Source of the DNA: Niabella pedocola
GTDB lineage: Bacteria; Bacteroidota; Bacteroidia; Chitinophagales; Chitinophagaceae
NCBI RefSeq assembly: GCF_021044425.1
Contig: NZ_JAJNEC010000005.1
Coordinates: forward strand, 1,674,001 to 1,738,000
Direction: 5' to 3'
DNA: 64,000 nucleotides
Shown here: positions 34,708 to 43,363 of the stretch, in pieces
Layout: each line of letters opens with the position of its first letter
Position numbering within the stretch: position 1 is the stretch's first letter
Translations under genes and position numbers: made by a program
The notes under the pieces: model-generated
Told to the model about the DNA's origin: nothing
Databases searched by the model: none
Seen by the model: the letters and a program-made list of their open reading frames with translations, nothing else

Positions 34708-36240
34708 TTAATACTTTGCGGCCTTGCTGGGAATGGAGGCCTTTATAAACTGCCGGATCTGTTCCGTGCTTGTTTTCAGGTCTTCCTTACGCAGGTACAT
34801 CATATGTCCGCTGCGGAACCCCGCCCATTGAATCCGGTCCTTTAACCGTCCGGAAGGATCCATCTGCCACAGGTTGTATTTGGCGTTGAAATAATCGCAG
34901 GCACCGTCGTAATACCCGGATTGTACCAGCAGGTGCAGGTATGGATTGGTGGACATTGCGCTCCGCAGGTTCTCCCCGGTACGGTCGTTATTGTTATCCC
35001 AGGGGTATACAGGCCCGAAAACATTGTACGGATAGTCTGTTTTATAATTCAGCTCATTTCGCAGGTACATGTTAACCGGCGGTGTAAAAGCGTGCAGCCA
35101 GGCTGTAAGCTCGGCATTAAAATCGGGCCGCTCCCCGCCATCCCGTTTATCAATGCCTTTGTAGCGCGAATCCAGCCGGCCGATCGTAAACCCTTCATTG
35201 CGCAGCAACTCCTTCCAGAACAGGTTGGGAGAAACGTCGAGGTTGTTTTGAAGGATCACCTGCTGTGACAAACCGGAGTAGGCTGCCATTTTTTCTGCAA
35301 TGGATCTTTTGGTGGCTTCTTCGAGCAGGCTGCCCTTATTTAAAGCGGGCAGCAATTGGTTCATGGTAAAATCTTCTACTTCCGGCAGGAAAGCCTCCAG
35401 TTCCTTTTGCTGAAAATTGGCGGCCAGTTTTTTATGGTACCAGGCCGTGGCAGCAAAGTACGGCAGCCGCAACGCCGCATCCGTTGCGGTTCCCCGCTCA
35501 ATACCCAGGGTAGTAGGCGATACCAGTACCACACCATTCAGGTACATCCAGTGCGCCTGCTGCAGTTCCAGCGCCAGGCCGGACACCCGCGTGGTACCAT
35601 AGCTCTCACCGATCAGGTACTTGGGCGATCCCCAGCGATCATAGCGGGTAACAAAGGTATTGATCCAGTCTGCCAGGTATTTGATGTCTGCATTGACCCC
35701 AAAGAATTTTGTTTTGGCCACATCCTTTCCCACGATCCTTGAGTAGCCGGTATTTACCGGATCCACATATACGATATCGGCCACATCCAGTATCGAATAC
35801 GGGTTTTCTTTATACCCGTAAGGTTGTACAGGATATCCCTCGTCATCGATGTTCAGCAGTACCGGTCCGGTATAACCGATATGCATCCAAACAGAAGCAG
35901 AACCGGGTCCGCCGTTAAAAGAAATCACCAGCGGCCTTCCGCCTTTAGCGGCATCGGTGCGTTCATAATACGTATAGAATAAACCGGCGATGGCCTTTCC
36001 ATCCTCATCCCAAACCGGCAGGGTACCGGCAATGGCTTTATATGCCACTTTCTGACCTTTAATGGTCACCGTATGATTCGTGGTTACTACCGCATCGGGA
36101 TTGAAGCTCAGATCCGGCGATGCATTTTTCCGGGTTTCCGCAGGAGCTTCCTGCTTTACAGGTGCCGGTTTGGGAGCCTGGGCAACCGTATGAAGTACTG
36201 TAAGCATTGCAGCAAAGCAGCAGCAAAGGATCTTATTCAT
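34708..36240 (-). CDS. Serine carboxypeptidase, peptidase family S10
   Basis: Secreted alpha/beta-hydrolase peptidase of 510 residues that removes C-terminal residues from peptides. Signal peptide MNKILCCCFAAMLTVLHTVA is followed by a Pro/Ala-rich linker. Catalytic features are SFNGGPGSASVW (oxyanion hole, 108-118), GESYGTTR with Ser213, a C-terminal Asp in SGYYDGACDYFNAKY and the His in SGHMMYLR. The length and blocks fit S10. It is transcribed leftward, away from the catabolic island's last gene (convergent), and is followed upstream by the next hydrolase gene. Confidence 0.94.
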   Translation of the reverse strand: MNKILCCCFAAMLTVLHTVAQAPKPAPVKQEAPAETRKNASPDLSFNPDAVVTTNHTVTIKGQKVAYKAIAGTLPVWDEDGKAIAGLFYTYYERTDAAKGGRPLVISFNGGPGSASVWMHIGYTGPVLLNIDDEGYPVQPYGYKENPYSILDVADIVYVDPVNTGYSRIVGKDVAKTKFFGVNADIKYLADWINTFVTRYDRWGSPKYLIGESYGTTRVSGLALELQQAHWMYLNGVVLVSPTTLGIERGTATDAALRLPYFAATAWYHKKLAANFQQKELEAFLPEVEDFTMNQLLPALNKGSLLEEATKRSIAEKMAAYSGLSQQVILQNNLDVSPNLFWKELLRNEGFTIGRLDSRYKGIDKRDGGERPDFNAELTAWLHAFTPPVNMYLRNELNYKTDYPYNVFGPVYPWDNNNDRTGENLRSAMSTNPYLHLLVQSGYYDGACDYFNAKYNLWQMDPSGRLKDRIQWAGFRSGHMMYLRKEDLKTSTEQIRQFIKASIPSKAAKY

Positions 36241-36337
36241 GATGATTATTTAATGCGAAAGAATGGATCAAACCTACCGATTTTTTTTAAAGGAATATCC
36301 GTCATTTATACCAGCGGTACATGCAACACCGGCGCGC

Positions 36338-37243
36338 TTAACGCAGCCATCCCAAAAAGAAGGGCAACCCGTGAAAATGATCTACATGATCCGGAGCTGA
36401 ATTGCCGGCAAAACCCAGTACCTTGAAATGCCCGCTTCCCGCTTCACTGATCTGCTGCATGCCCACCGGTCCTTTTTTTAAAACGGGAATAGCCTTTAGC
36501 TGTAGTTGCTGCAACAGGTAGCCCGCCGCTTCCGTAGTACTTACAAATGTGCCCGGGAAAATTTCCGAATGCGTAAACAGCATTTTCTTCCCTGTAATCG
36601 GCAGCACCGCTTGCCGGGCAAATGCCAGAAAGGGTGCCAAACCAGCCGTGTCGATCTGTCCGCCCTCGGCCAGTACCTTCCGTTCGGGAATATAGCTGGC
36701 ATGCAAGCCATCCAGCAGCAATACGGCGTTTACCGCTTCAAAACCATCTGCGCCGGACAAGATGCTCCGGATGGCTCCATACCCCGCACTAAACCCGCTT
36801 AAAATGATCCGGCGCTGACGGATCTGGTTGCCAAGCTGCTCCTGAACAGAACGCCATACGGCCATTACCAATTTTTTAAACACCGTATCGTTTTGAAAGG
36901 GCCGGGCATAGGCCCCGGATCCGGATCCCAGATTTACCGATACAGCAACAAGATTGGTTTTGGATTTTTCAGCAGCATAGGCGGGTACATAGCCCATCCC
37001 ATGAAAATGAATGAGGAGATCTGCTTCCGCTGCTTTCTTCAGCCGGCGGGGAATGTACACCAACACCGGTTTGGCCAAGATGCTGTCCAGCGTACAGGTA
37101 ATCCCCTGTTGCATCTCAAAAGCGATCCGCTCATGTTTGCGTACGGTTTCCTGCATGGGTGAGGGATACTGATCGGGCAGCTTTACAGACTGGGCGGCAA
37201 CCGCCTGGGCAAACAGTACGATCCAAACAGATAAGTATTTCAT
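36338..37243 (-). CDS. Secreted alpha/beta-hydrolase fold protein
   Basis: Exported protein of 301 residues (signal MKYLSVWIVLFAQAVAAQ). The oxyanion region LLIHFHGMG, the nucleophile elbow SGFSAGYGA (GxSxG), an Asp in LLLDGLHAS and a late His-rich DHVDHFHG fit an esterase or peptidase of this fold. The substrate is not recognisable. It shares strand with the S10 carboxypeptidase, about 100 bp upstream of it, so the two could be co-transcribed. A terminator for the upstream kbl gene lies just before it. Confidence 0.82.
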   Translation of the reverse strand: MKYLSVWIVLFAQAVAAQSVKLPDQYPSPMQETVRKHERIAFEMQQGITCTLDSILAKPVLVYIPRRLKKAAEADLLIHFHGMGYVPAYAAEKSKTNLVAVSVNLGSGSGAYARPFQNDTVFKKLVMAVWRSVQEQLGNQIRQRRIILSGFSAGYGAIRSILSGADGFEAVNAVLLLDGLHASYIPERKVLAEGGQIDTAGLAPFLAFARQAVLPITGKKMLFTHSEIFPGTFVSTTEAAGYLLQQLQLKAIPVLKKGPVGMQQISEAGSGHFKVLGFAGNSAPDHVDHFHGLPFFLGWLR

Positions 37244-37253
37244 ATCCTTATTT

Positions 37254-37293
37254 TAAAAAAGGTTCACGAAAGCCGTGCGGCCTTGGTGAACCT
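37254..37293 (-). terminator. kbl terminator
   Basis: On the reverse strand AGGTTCAC pairs with GTGAACCT (37260-37267 and 37286-37293), followed by a T-run (37254-37259). It lies just downstream of kbl. Confidence 0.72.
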
Positions 37294-37315
37294 TCGTTAT
37301 CATCGCTCTCTTTTT

Positions 37316-38503
37316 TTACTTCAGCACGCCCAGCTCTTTGCCCACCTTGGTAAAAGCAGCAATCGCTTTATCCAGGTGTTGCTGCTCGTGGCCGGCACTT
37401 AGCTGCACCCGGATCCGCGCCTGGCCCTTCGGCACTACCGGGAAAAAGAAGCCGATCACATAAATGCCTTCTTCCAGCAGTTTCGCCGCAAAATCGGCCG
37501 CCAGTACCGCATCATACAGCATGATGGGCACAATGGGGTGATCGCCCGGTTTAATATCAAAGCCCGCCGCCGTCATTTTTTCACGGAAATATTTCGTGTT
37601 ATATTCCAGTTTATCTCTTAATTCCGTTGAAGAAGAAAGCATGTCCAGCACGGCAATAGAGCCACCCACAATGGAGGGCGCCAGGGTATTGCTAAACAGA
37701 TACGGTCTTGATTTCTGGCGCAGCATATCAATGATCTCTTTCCGGCCGGAAGTAAATCCGCCCGAAGCGCCGCCCAGGGCCTTACCCAGCGTGCCGGTAA
37801 TGATATCGATCTTTCCCATTACCCCGCGGTATTCATGGGTACCACGCCCGGTTTTACCCAGAAACCCGGAAGAGTGGCATTCATCGATCATGATCACGGC
37901 ATCGTATTGTTCTGCTAGCTCCACAATTTTATCCAGCTGGGCAATGGTACCATCCATACTAAAAGAACCGTCCGTAACAATGATCCGGCTCCGGGCACCG
38001 GAAGCTTCTTTCAATTTGGCTTCCAGGTCTTCCATATTATTGTGCTCATACCGGAGCCGCTGTGCTTTGCAAAGCCGCACCCCGTCAATAATGCTGGCAT
38101 GATTCAATGCATCGGAGATGATCGCATCCTGGTCGCTGAACAACGGTTCAAAAACACCCCCGTTGGCATCAAAGGCAGCGGCATACAAAATGGTATCTTC
38201 TGTACCCACGAAGGCGGATATCTTTTCCTCCAGCTCTTTATGAATATCCTGCGTACCACAGATAAAGCGTACGCTGCTCATTCCATATCCCCGCGCATCA
38301 ATGGTGGCATGTGCCGCTTTGATGACCTCCGGGTGGGAAGAAAGACCCAGGTAGTTGTTTGCACAGAAATTGATCACGGTTTTACCATTCACCTGTATTT
38401 CCGCACCCTGTTCGCTTTCAATGATGCGTTCTGTTTTATACAAACCGGAAGCTTTGATTTCCTCAACTTCGGCTCCGATCCGTTTTGTAAAATTCTCGTT
38501 CAT
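37316..38503 (-). CDS. kbl: Glycine C-acetyltransferase (2-amino-3-ketobutyrate CoA ligase)
   Basis: PLP enzyme that joins glycine and acetyl-CoA to, or cleaves, 2-amino-3-ketobutyrate in threonine breakdown. The 395-residue protein has INFCANNYLGLSSHPEV, GYGMSSVRFICGTQDIHKELE, the DECHSSGFLGKTGRG cofactor region and Lys241 in TGTLGKALGGASGG. Length and blocks match Kbl closely; related AONS and serine palmitoyltransferase differ in the FICGT region. No tdh gene is adjacent. Monocistronic by its own terminator. Confidence 0.94.
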   Translation of the reverse strand: MNENFTKRIGAEVEEIKASGLYKTERIIESEQGAEIQVNGKTVINFCANNYLGLSSHPEVIKAAHATIDARGYGMSSVRFICGTQDIHKELEEKISAFVGTEDTILYAAAFDANGGVFEPLFSDQDAIISDALNHASIIDGVRLCKAQRLRYEHNNMEDLEAKLKEASGARSRIIVTDGSFSMDGTIAQLDKIVELAEQYDAVIMIDECHSSGFLGKTGRGTHEYRGVMGKIDIITGTLGKALGGASGGFTSGRKEIIDMLRQKSRPYLFSNTLAPSIVGGSIAVLDMLSSSTELRDKLEYNTKYFREKMTAAGFDIKPGDHPIVPIMLYDAVLAADFAAKLLEEGIYVIGFFFPVVPKGQARIRVQLSAGHEQQHLDKAIAAFTKVGKELGVLK

Positions 38504-38722
38504 ATAAAATTAATTTAACTGTGCAGCATGATTGGGGCACCCCGCAAAGGTGTTGAAAAAAGGCTTACAAAAGAAGGCTTTCCGGCGATTTGTTCAATCG
38601 GTTGAACGGCATCCGGAGGCCTGTATGCAGCCCCGGCCGGGACATTTATCCGAAAAATTTGTCCCGCAATCGCATTTAGCCTATTTTTATTACTTTACAT
38701 CAACACAGTATTGTTGACCGTC

Positions 38723-39433
38723 ATGAAAATAAAAACAGTTGTACTAACGCTTTTGTATACCCTGACTGCTGCCAATCTCCATGCTCAACAGGATGGTTTT
38801 TTGTCTTTTACGGCCCCCGCTTATCTGCCTGAAACATTTTACAAAACATTCGGGAAAGACCTGCCCATTTACAACGGCCGTCTGTACCAGGGGTACCTGC
38901 CCACCATTACCGGAACGCCTTTCCTCGACGAAGATCAATGGACCGGAGGAATTGTATTTTTTGACAGCACCTGGTATAAAGATGTGCAACTGAAATACGA
39001 TGTGGTTGCAGGCGAATTGATGGTCGACAATCCCGGCAGAATGCCGGTGATCCTGCCCAATAACCGGCTTTACGGTTTTACACTGGGCCAGCGAAAATTT
39101 GTAAAACTGGGACCGGGTAACAGCAGCCTGCTATCCAGCGGTTTTTATGAAATGTTAAGTGAAGGAACCTTAACAGCACTGGCGCTGCGGAAGAAAACGA
39201 TCAAGGAAACGACCGGCCAATCGGTGATCGAGCGGGAATTTATCTGGAACACCCGTTTTTTCATCTACAAAGACGGAACATTTTATCCGGTAAACTCAAA
39301 GAGAAATTTATACGCAATCATAAAAGAGAAGAAAGCGGCCATTCATAAAGTATTAAAGAAAAACGATATCCGGTTCAGAAAAAATCCTGAGGCAGCAATC
39401 CGGACGGCCACTCAACTCTATAACCAGGACTAA
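38723..39433 (+). CDS. Exported protein of unknown function, first gene of a TonB-receptor operon
   Basis: Not recognised. 236 residues from ATG 38723; a signal peptide (IKTVVLTLLYTLTAANLHAQ) predicts export. The mature part has a GFSL-type beta-rich region and a basic C-terminus (KAAIHKVLKKNDIRFRKNPEAA). Its stop overlaps the start of the TonB receptor gene by one base (TAATG), which indicates translational coupling. Such a gene fused in expression to an STN receptor could be a receptor accessory protein. A TTG start 12 bp upstream is possible but less likely. Confidence 0.72.
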   Translation: MKIKTVVLTLLYTLTAANLHAQQDGFLSFTAPAYLPETFYKTFGKDLPIYNGRLYQGYLPTITGTPFLDEDQWTGGIVFFDSTWYKDVQLKYDVVAGELMVDNPGRMPVILPNNRLYGFTLGQRKFVKLGPGNSSLLSSGFYEMLSEGTLTALALRKKTIKETTGQSVIEREFIWNTRFFIYKDGTFYPVNSKRNLYAIIKEKKAAIHKVLKKNDIRFRKNPEAAIRTATQLYNQD

Positions 39434-42198
39434 TGTTAAACAGGCTATTTATATTCATCATTGGCTTCAACCTGTGTACGGCCGCTTCAACCGTAGCCCA
39501 AACAGTAGCACCGGGGGCTGTTGGAACAGACAGCATTCCGGCAACCGCTTATTTTTTACAGCTGGAGCAACAAACAGGCTACTTTTTTTATTACGATCAC
39601 ATCCTGGTTGATTCCGTAAAGATCAGGCGGCCCGAAGAAACCGGACCGCTGGCCGCGGTGCTGCAAAAGGCGCTCAACAGAACCGCATTAACCTACTCCA
39701 TCGATGACCGGGAAAGGAAAGTATATATCACCGGAAACCTGAGGGTTCAGCTTTCCCTTCCGGAAGGCTTGTACCGGGAAACAGGCAAACCGGCAACGGC
39801 ACTTAAACCGGTAACGGTAACCGATTACGGGCTGAGTGATAAGCAAAGAAGAAATGCTACTTCGGAAGAGCGGATTTATGAGATCGGCAACCGGAATGCA
39901 CCCCGGCACCCGCAGGCATTGCTAACAGGGAACGTAAAAAGTGCACGTACCGGAGAGCCCTATCCGAATGCTTCCGTAGCCATCGACAACGAATATTTCA
40001 CCAATTCCGATGCCTACGGCAATTATTCCCTAAGTATCCCTCCGGGAAAACATGTGCTCAACATTATGGGGCTGGGTATCCGGGAAACCAACCTGAACCT
40101 GCAGGTATATGCAGATGGACGGATGGACATTTCTGTACAGGAGCAGGTACCCACGCTTAAGGAGGTGGTGGTTTCTTCTACCCAAACCCGCAATGTACGC
40201 AATGTACAGATGGGTGTATCGCGCCTGAGCATCCAGGAAATAAAACGCATTCCCACGGTATTTGGTGAAGCCGATATCCTGCGTGCCATTACCACCCTGC
40301 CCGGTGTAAAAACAGTAGGCGAAGCCAGTACCGGGTTTAACGTAAGAGGCGGCTCTTCCGATCAAAACCTCATTTTGTTCAATGATGCCACCATTTACAA
40401 CCCCTCCCATTTTTTTGGCATGTTTGCCGCGTTTAACCCCGAGATCGTTAAAGATGTGGAGCTTTACAAGAGTTCCGTACCGGCCAAGTATGGTGGAAGG
40501 CTGGCTTCCGTGCTGGATGTAAACAGCCGGGAAGGGAATAAGAAACAGCTGACCGGTTCTGCCGGGATCGGGCTGATCACCAGCCGTCTTCAACTGGAAG
40601 GTCCGATTGTAAAAGACAAGACCTCCTTTATTTTTGGCGGGCGCACCACTTATGCCAACTGGCTGATTGACCTGTTGCCCAAAGAATACGATAAAAGCAG
40701 GGCATCCTTCCAGGACCTGAACTTCGGCATCAGTCACCGGATCGATTCCAGCAGCAATATTTACCTGAATGCCTATTACAGCAACGACCGGTTTAACCTG
40801 AATAATGATACCACCTATGGTTATACCAACCGGAACCTGTCCTTGAAATGGAAGAAAAATTTTACCCGCCGTTTACAGGCGGAACTGATCGGAGGATACG
40901 ACTATTACCGGTACCGTATCAACAGCGACTCCAATGTGGTAAACGGTTTTAAACTTTTCTTTGATATCCGGCAGTTTTACGGGAAGCTCAATTTTGTATA
41001 CTTCCTGAACCAGAAGCATTCCTTCGATTTCGGGTTGAACTCCCTATCCTACCTGCTTAATCCCGGTACCTTTGACCCGGCCAGTAAGGGATCGCTGGTA
41101 CAACCGGATACTGTTAGTGCCCAGCGGGCATTAGAAAATGCGGTCTATATCACGCACCGGTTTAACGCCACCGGTCAGCTTTCTTTCAGCACCGGTATCC
41201 GCTACTCGTATTATTCGTACCTGGGTCCTCAAACGGTAAGCAATTATCGCGACGGACAGCCGATAACGGACGAAACCCGTACCGGTACCACTACTTACGG
41301 CAAAGGCAAGTTCATCAACAACTACCAGGGTCCGGAAGTACGCTTTTCCATGCGGTATGCATTTACACCCAGTTTTTCCATAAAAGCCAGCTATAACTCC
41401 TTACGGCAATACATCCATTTATTGTCCAACACTACGGTAATCTCCCCCACGGATATCTGGAAGCTGAGCGACCCGAATATAAAGCCGCAAACAGGCGACC
41501 AGTTTTCTTTAGGTTTTTATAAGAATCTTAAATCAAACACCATTGAAACTTCCATTGAGGTATATTATAAAAACATTAAAAATTACCTGGATTATAAACC
41601 CGGTGCCACCCTGCTCTTGAATCACAATATCGAAACCGATGTGATCAATACCAAGGGAAAAGCCTATGGAATAGAACTCCTGGTTAAAAAACAAGTGGGT
41701 AAACTGAATGGCTGGATCGGGTATACCTATTCACGCATCCTGCTCCGTTCTACCGACCAAAGCCTTGGTTCTTTAGTAAACAACGGCGATTTTTACCCGG
41801 CCAACTATGACAAGCCGCACGATCTGACGATCGTGGGTAATTTCAGGATCAATCACCGGTTCAGCCTGTCGCTGAATTCCACTTACAGTACCGGAAGGCC
41901 CATCACGTACCCCATCGGCCGTTTTTATTACCAGGGAGCCGAAAGGATGCTGTACTCCGACCGGAACCAGTACCGGATCCCCGATTATTACCGGACCGAT
42001 TTCTCAATGAATATCGACGGGAATCATAAAATACATCAGAAAACGCATAATTCCTGGACCATCGGCGTGTACAATCTCCTGGGAAGAAGAAACCCGTACT
42101 CGGTATACTTTGTTTCCGAGCAGGGAATTGTGAATGGATACAAATTATCCATTTTCGGAAGCGCCATACCTTTTATCAACTACAATATTCGTTTTTAA
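39433..42198 (+). CDS. TonB-dependent receptor with N-terminal STN domain
   Basis: Outer-membrane receptor of 921 residues. After a signal peptide comes an STN/secretin-TonB short domain (about 35-105, QLEQQTGYFFYYDHILVDSV), the part that usually contacts an anti-sigma or TonB partner. A carboxypeptidase-regulatory-like domain (about 165-240), the plug (FNVRGGSSDQNLILFNDATIYNPSHFFGMF) and a barrel ending in INYNIRF follow. No sigma or anti-sigma gene is adjacent. It is the second gene of a four-gene operon with a DUF4249 lipoprotein and an MG2-like protein. Confidence 0.9.
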   Translation: MLNRLFIFIIGFNLCTAASTVAQTVAPGAVGTDSIPATAYFLQLEQQTGYFFYYDHILVDSVKIRRPEETGPLAAVLQKALNRTALTYSIDDRERKVYITGNLRVQLSLPEGLYRETGKPATALKPVTVTDYGLSDKQRRNATSEERIYEIGNRNAPRHPQALLTGNVKSARTGEPYPNASVAIDNEYFTNSDAYGNYSLSIPPGKHVLNIMGLGIRETNLNLQVYADGRMDISVQEQVPTLKEVVVSSTQTRNVRNVQMGVSRLSIQEIKRIPTVFGEADILRAITTLPGVKTVGEASTGFNVRGGSSDQNLILFNDATIYNPSHFFGMFAAFNPEIVKDVELYKSSVPAKYGGRLASVLDVNSREGNKKQLTGSAGIGLITSRLQLEGPIVKDKTSFIFGGRTTYANWLIDLLPKEYDKSRASFQDLNFGISHRIDSSSNIYLNAYYSNDRFNLNNDTTYGYTNRNLSLKWKKNFTRRLQAELIGGYDYYRYRINSDSNVVNGFKLFFDIRQFYGKLNFVYFLNQKHSFDFGLNSLSYLLNPGTFDPASKGSLVQPDTVSAQRALENAVYITHRFNATGQLSFSTGIRYSYYSYLGPQTVSNYRDGQPITDETRTGTTTYGKGKFINNYQGPEVRFSMRYAFTPSFSIKASYNSLRQYIHLLSNTTVISPTDIWKLSDPNIKPQTGDQFSLGFYKNLKSNTIETSIEVYYKNIKNYLDYKPGATLLLNHNIETDVINTKGKAYGIELLVKKQVGKLNGWIGYTYSRILLRSTDQSLGSLVNNGDFYPANYDKPHDLTIVGNFRINHRFSLSLNSTYSTGRPITYPIGRFYYQGAERMLYSDRNQYRIPDYYRTDFSMNIDGNHKIHQKTHNSWTIGVYNLLGRRNPYSVYFVSEQGIVNGYKLSIFGSAIPFINYNIRF

Positions 42199-42199
42199 A

Positions 42200-43351
42200 A
42201 TGAAACAGGGATATTTCTTACCGCTGCTGGTCGTCATCGTTCTTTGCTTTTCCTGTAAAGACCGGTACTACCCTGAAATTGATTCAATAAACACCAACTA
42301 TCTCGTGGTAGAAGGCACCCTTATTTCGGGGAATGCAGCCACCAACCTGCAGTTATCCCGAACCACACCCATCAACGGCGGCAAAGGAGCTGCACCCGAA
42401 ACCAATGCAACCGTTACGGTGGAAGGAAGCGATAACTCGGTCAAAAACCTCACCATGAGCGGAGGAGGCAATTACCAGGGCGTACTGGACCTTTCGCCCG
42501 CCAACCGCTACCGCGTGCGGATCCGGACGGGCGGCAAAGAATACCTGTCGGACTTTGTAGCCGTAAAAACAACACCCGAAATTGACAGTATCGGGTACAA
42601 GCAAAGCGATAAAGGCGCCCAGCTATATGTAAATACCCACGACCCCAGCAACAGCTCGGTGTATTACCGCTGGGACTTTGATGAAACCTGGGAGATCCGC
42701 AGCGCCTACCATTCCGGTTTGGTTTATGATCCTGCTTCGCCAGATGCAGATAAAGCCGGCGTGCGGAATCGCATTTTTCCCCAGGAAGAGATCTTTTTTT
42801 GCTGGAAATATGGCCGGTCTTCCAGTATTTATATCGGCAACTCCGCCAAACTCACCTCCGACGTCATTTACCAGCAACCGCTGAACCTGATCCCTTCCGG
42901 GGATGAGCGGCTTTCCGTAAAATACAGCATCCTGTTACGGCAATATGCCATGGATAAGGCCGCCTATGAGTTCTATGATCTGATGAAAAAGAATACCGAA
43001 TCCATTGGTGATATCTTTGGACCTCTGCCCTCCGAATTGAGGGGGAATATACATTGCATCAGCGATCCGAAAGAGATCGTTATCGGATATATTTCTGCAA
43101 CAGCCCCCACACAGAAGCGCGTATTTATAAACAGCCCGGCGGGATGGTCGTTCCGCCAGTTTTGTGAAACAAAATTTATCATTGCCAATGCAGACAGTAC
43201 GCGTGACGCATTTTTACAGGGTGCACAGATCCCGGTTTCGAATAGCACACGGGGGGCGTTTGAAGAAGGATACCTTTCATCCTCATCCGTATGTGTGGAT
43301 TGCAGGACAAGGGGCGGTAACACACAACGGCCTGCTTACTGGCCTCAATAA
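42200..43351 (+). CDS. DUF4249 family lipoprotein
   Basis: Envelope lipoprotein of about 383 residues, with signal YFLPLLVVIVLCFSC. The mature N-terminus (KDRYYPEIDSINTNYLVVEGTLISG) and strand pattern match DUF4249 proteins, which are encoded next to TonB receptors in Bacteroidota and may act as surface lids or ligand-binding partners. Four cysteines lie near the C-terminus, including CVDC. The start at 42200, 1 bp after the receptor stop, puts the signal peptide first; an in-frame start at 42134 would overlap the receptor. Confidence 0.85.
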   Translation: MKQGYFLPLLVVIVLCFSCKDRYYPEIDSINTNYLVVEGTLISGNAATNLQLSRTTPINGGKGAAPETNATVTVEGSDNSVKNLTMSGGGNYQGVLDLSPANRYRVRIRTGGKEYLSDFVAVKTTPEIDSIGYKQSDKGAQLYVNTHDPSNSSVYYRWDFDETWEIRSAYHSGLVYDPASPDADKAGVRNRIFPQEEIFFCWKYGRSSSIYIGNSAKLTSDVIYQQPLNLIPSGDERLSVKYSILLRQYAMDKAAYEFYDLMKKNTESIGDIFGPLPSELRGNIHCISDPKEIVIGYISATAPTQKRVFINSPAGWSFRQFCETKFIIANADSTRDAFLQGAQIPVSNSTRGAFEEGYLSSSSVCVDCRTRGGNTQRPAYWPQ

Positions 43352-43363
43352 TTTAGACAGAAC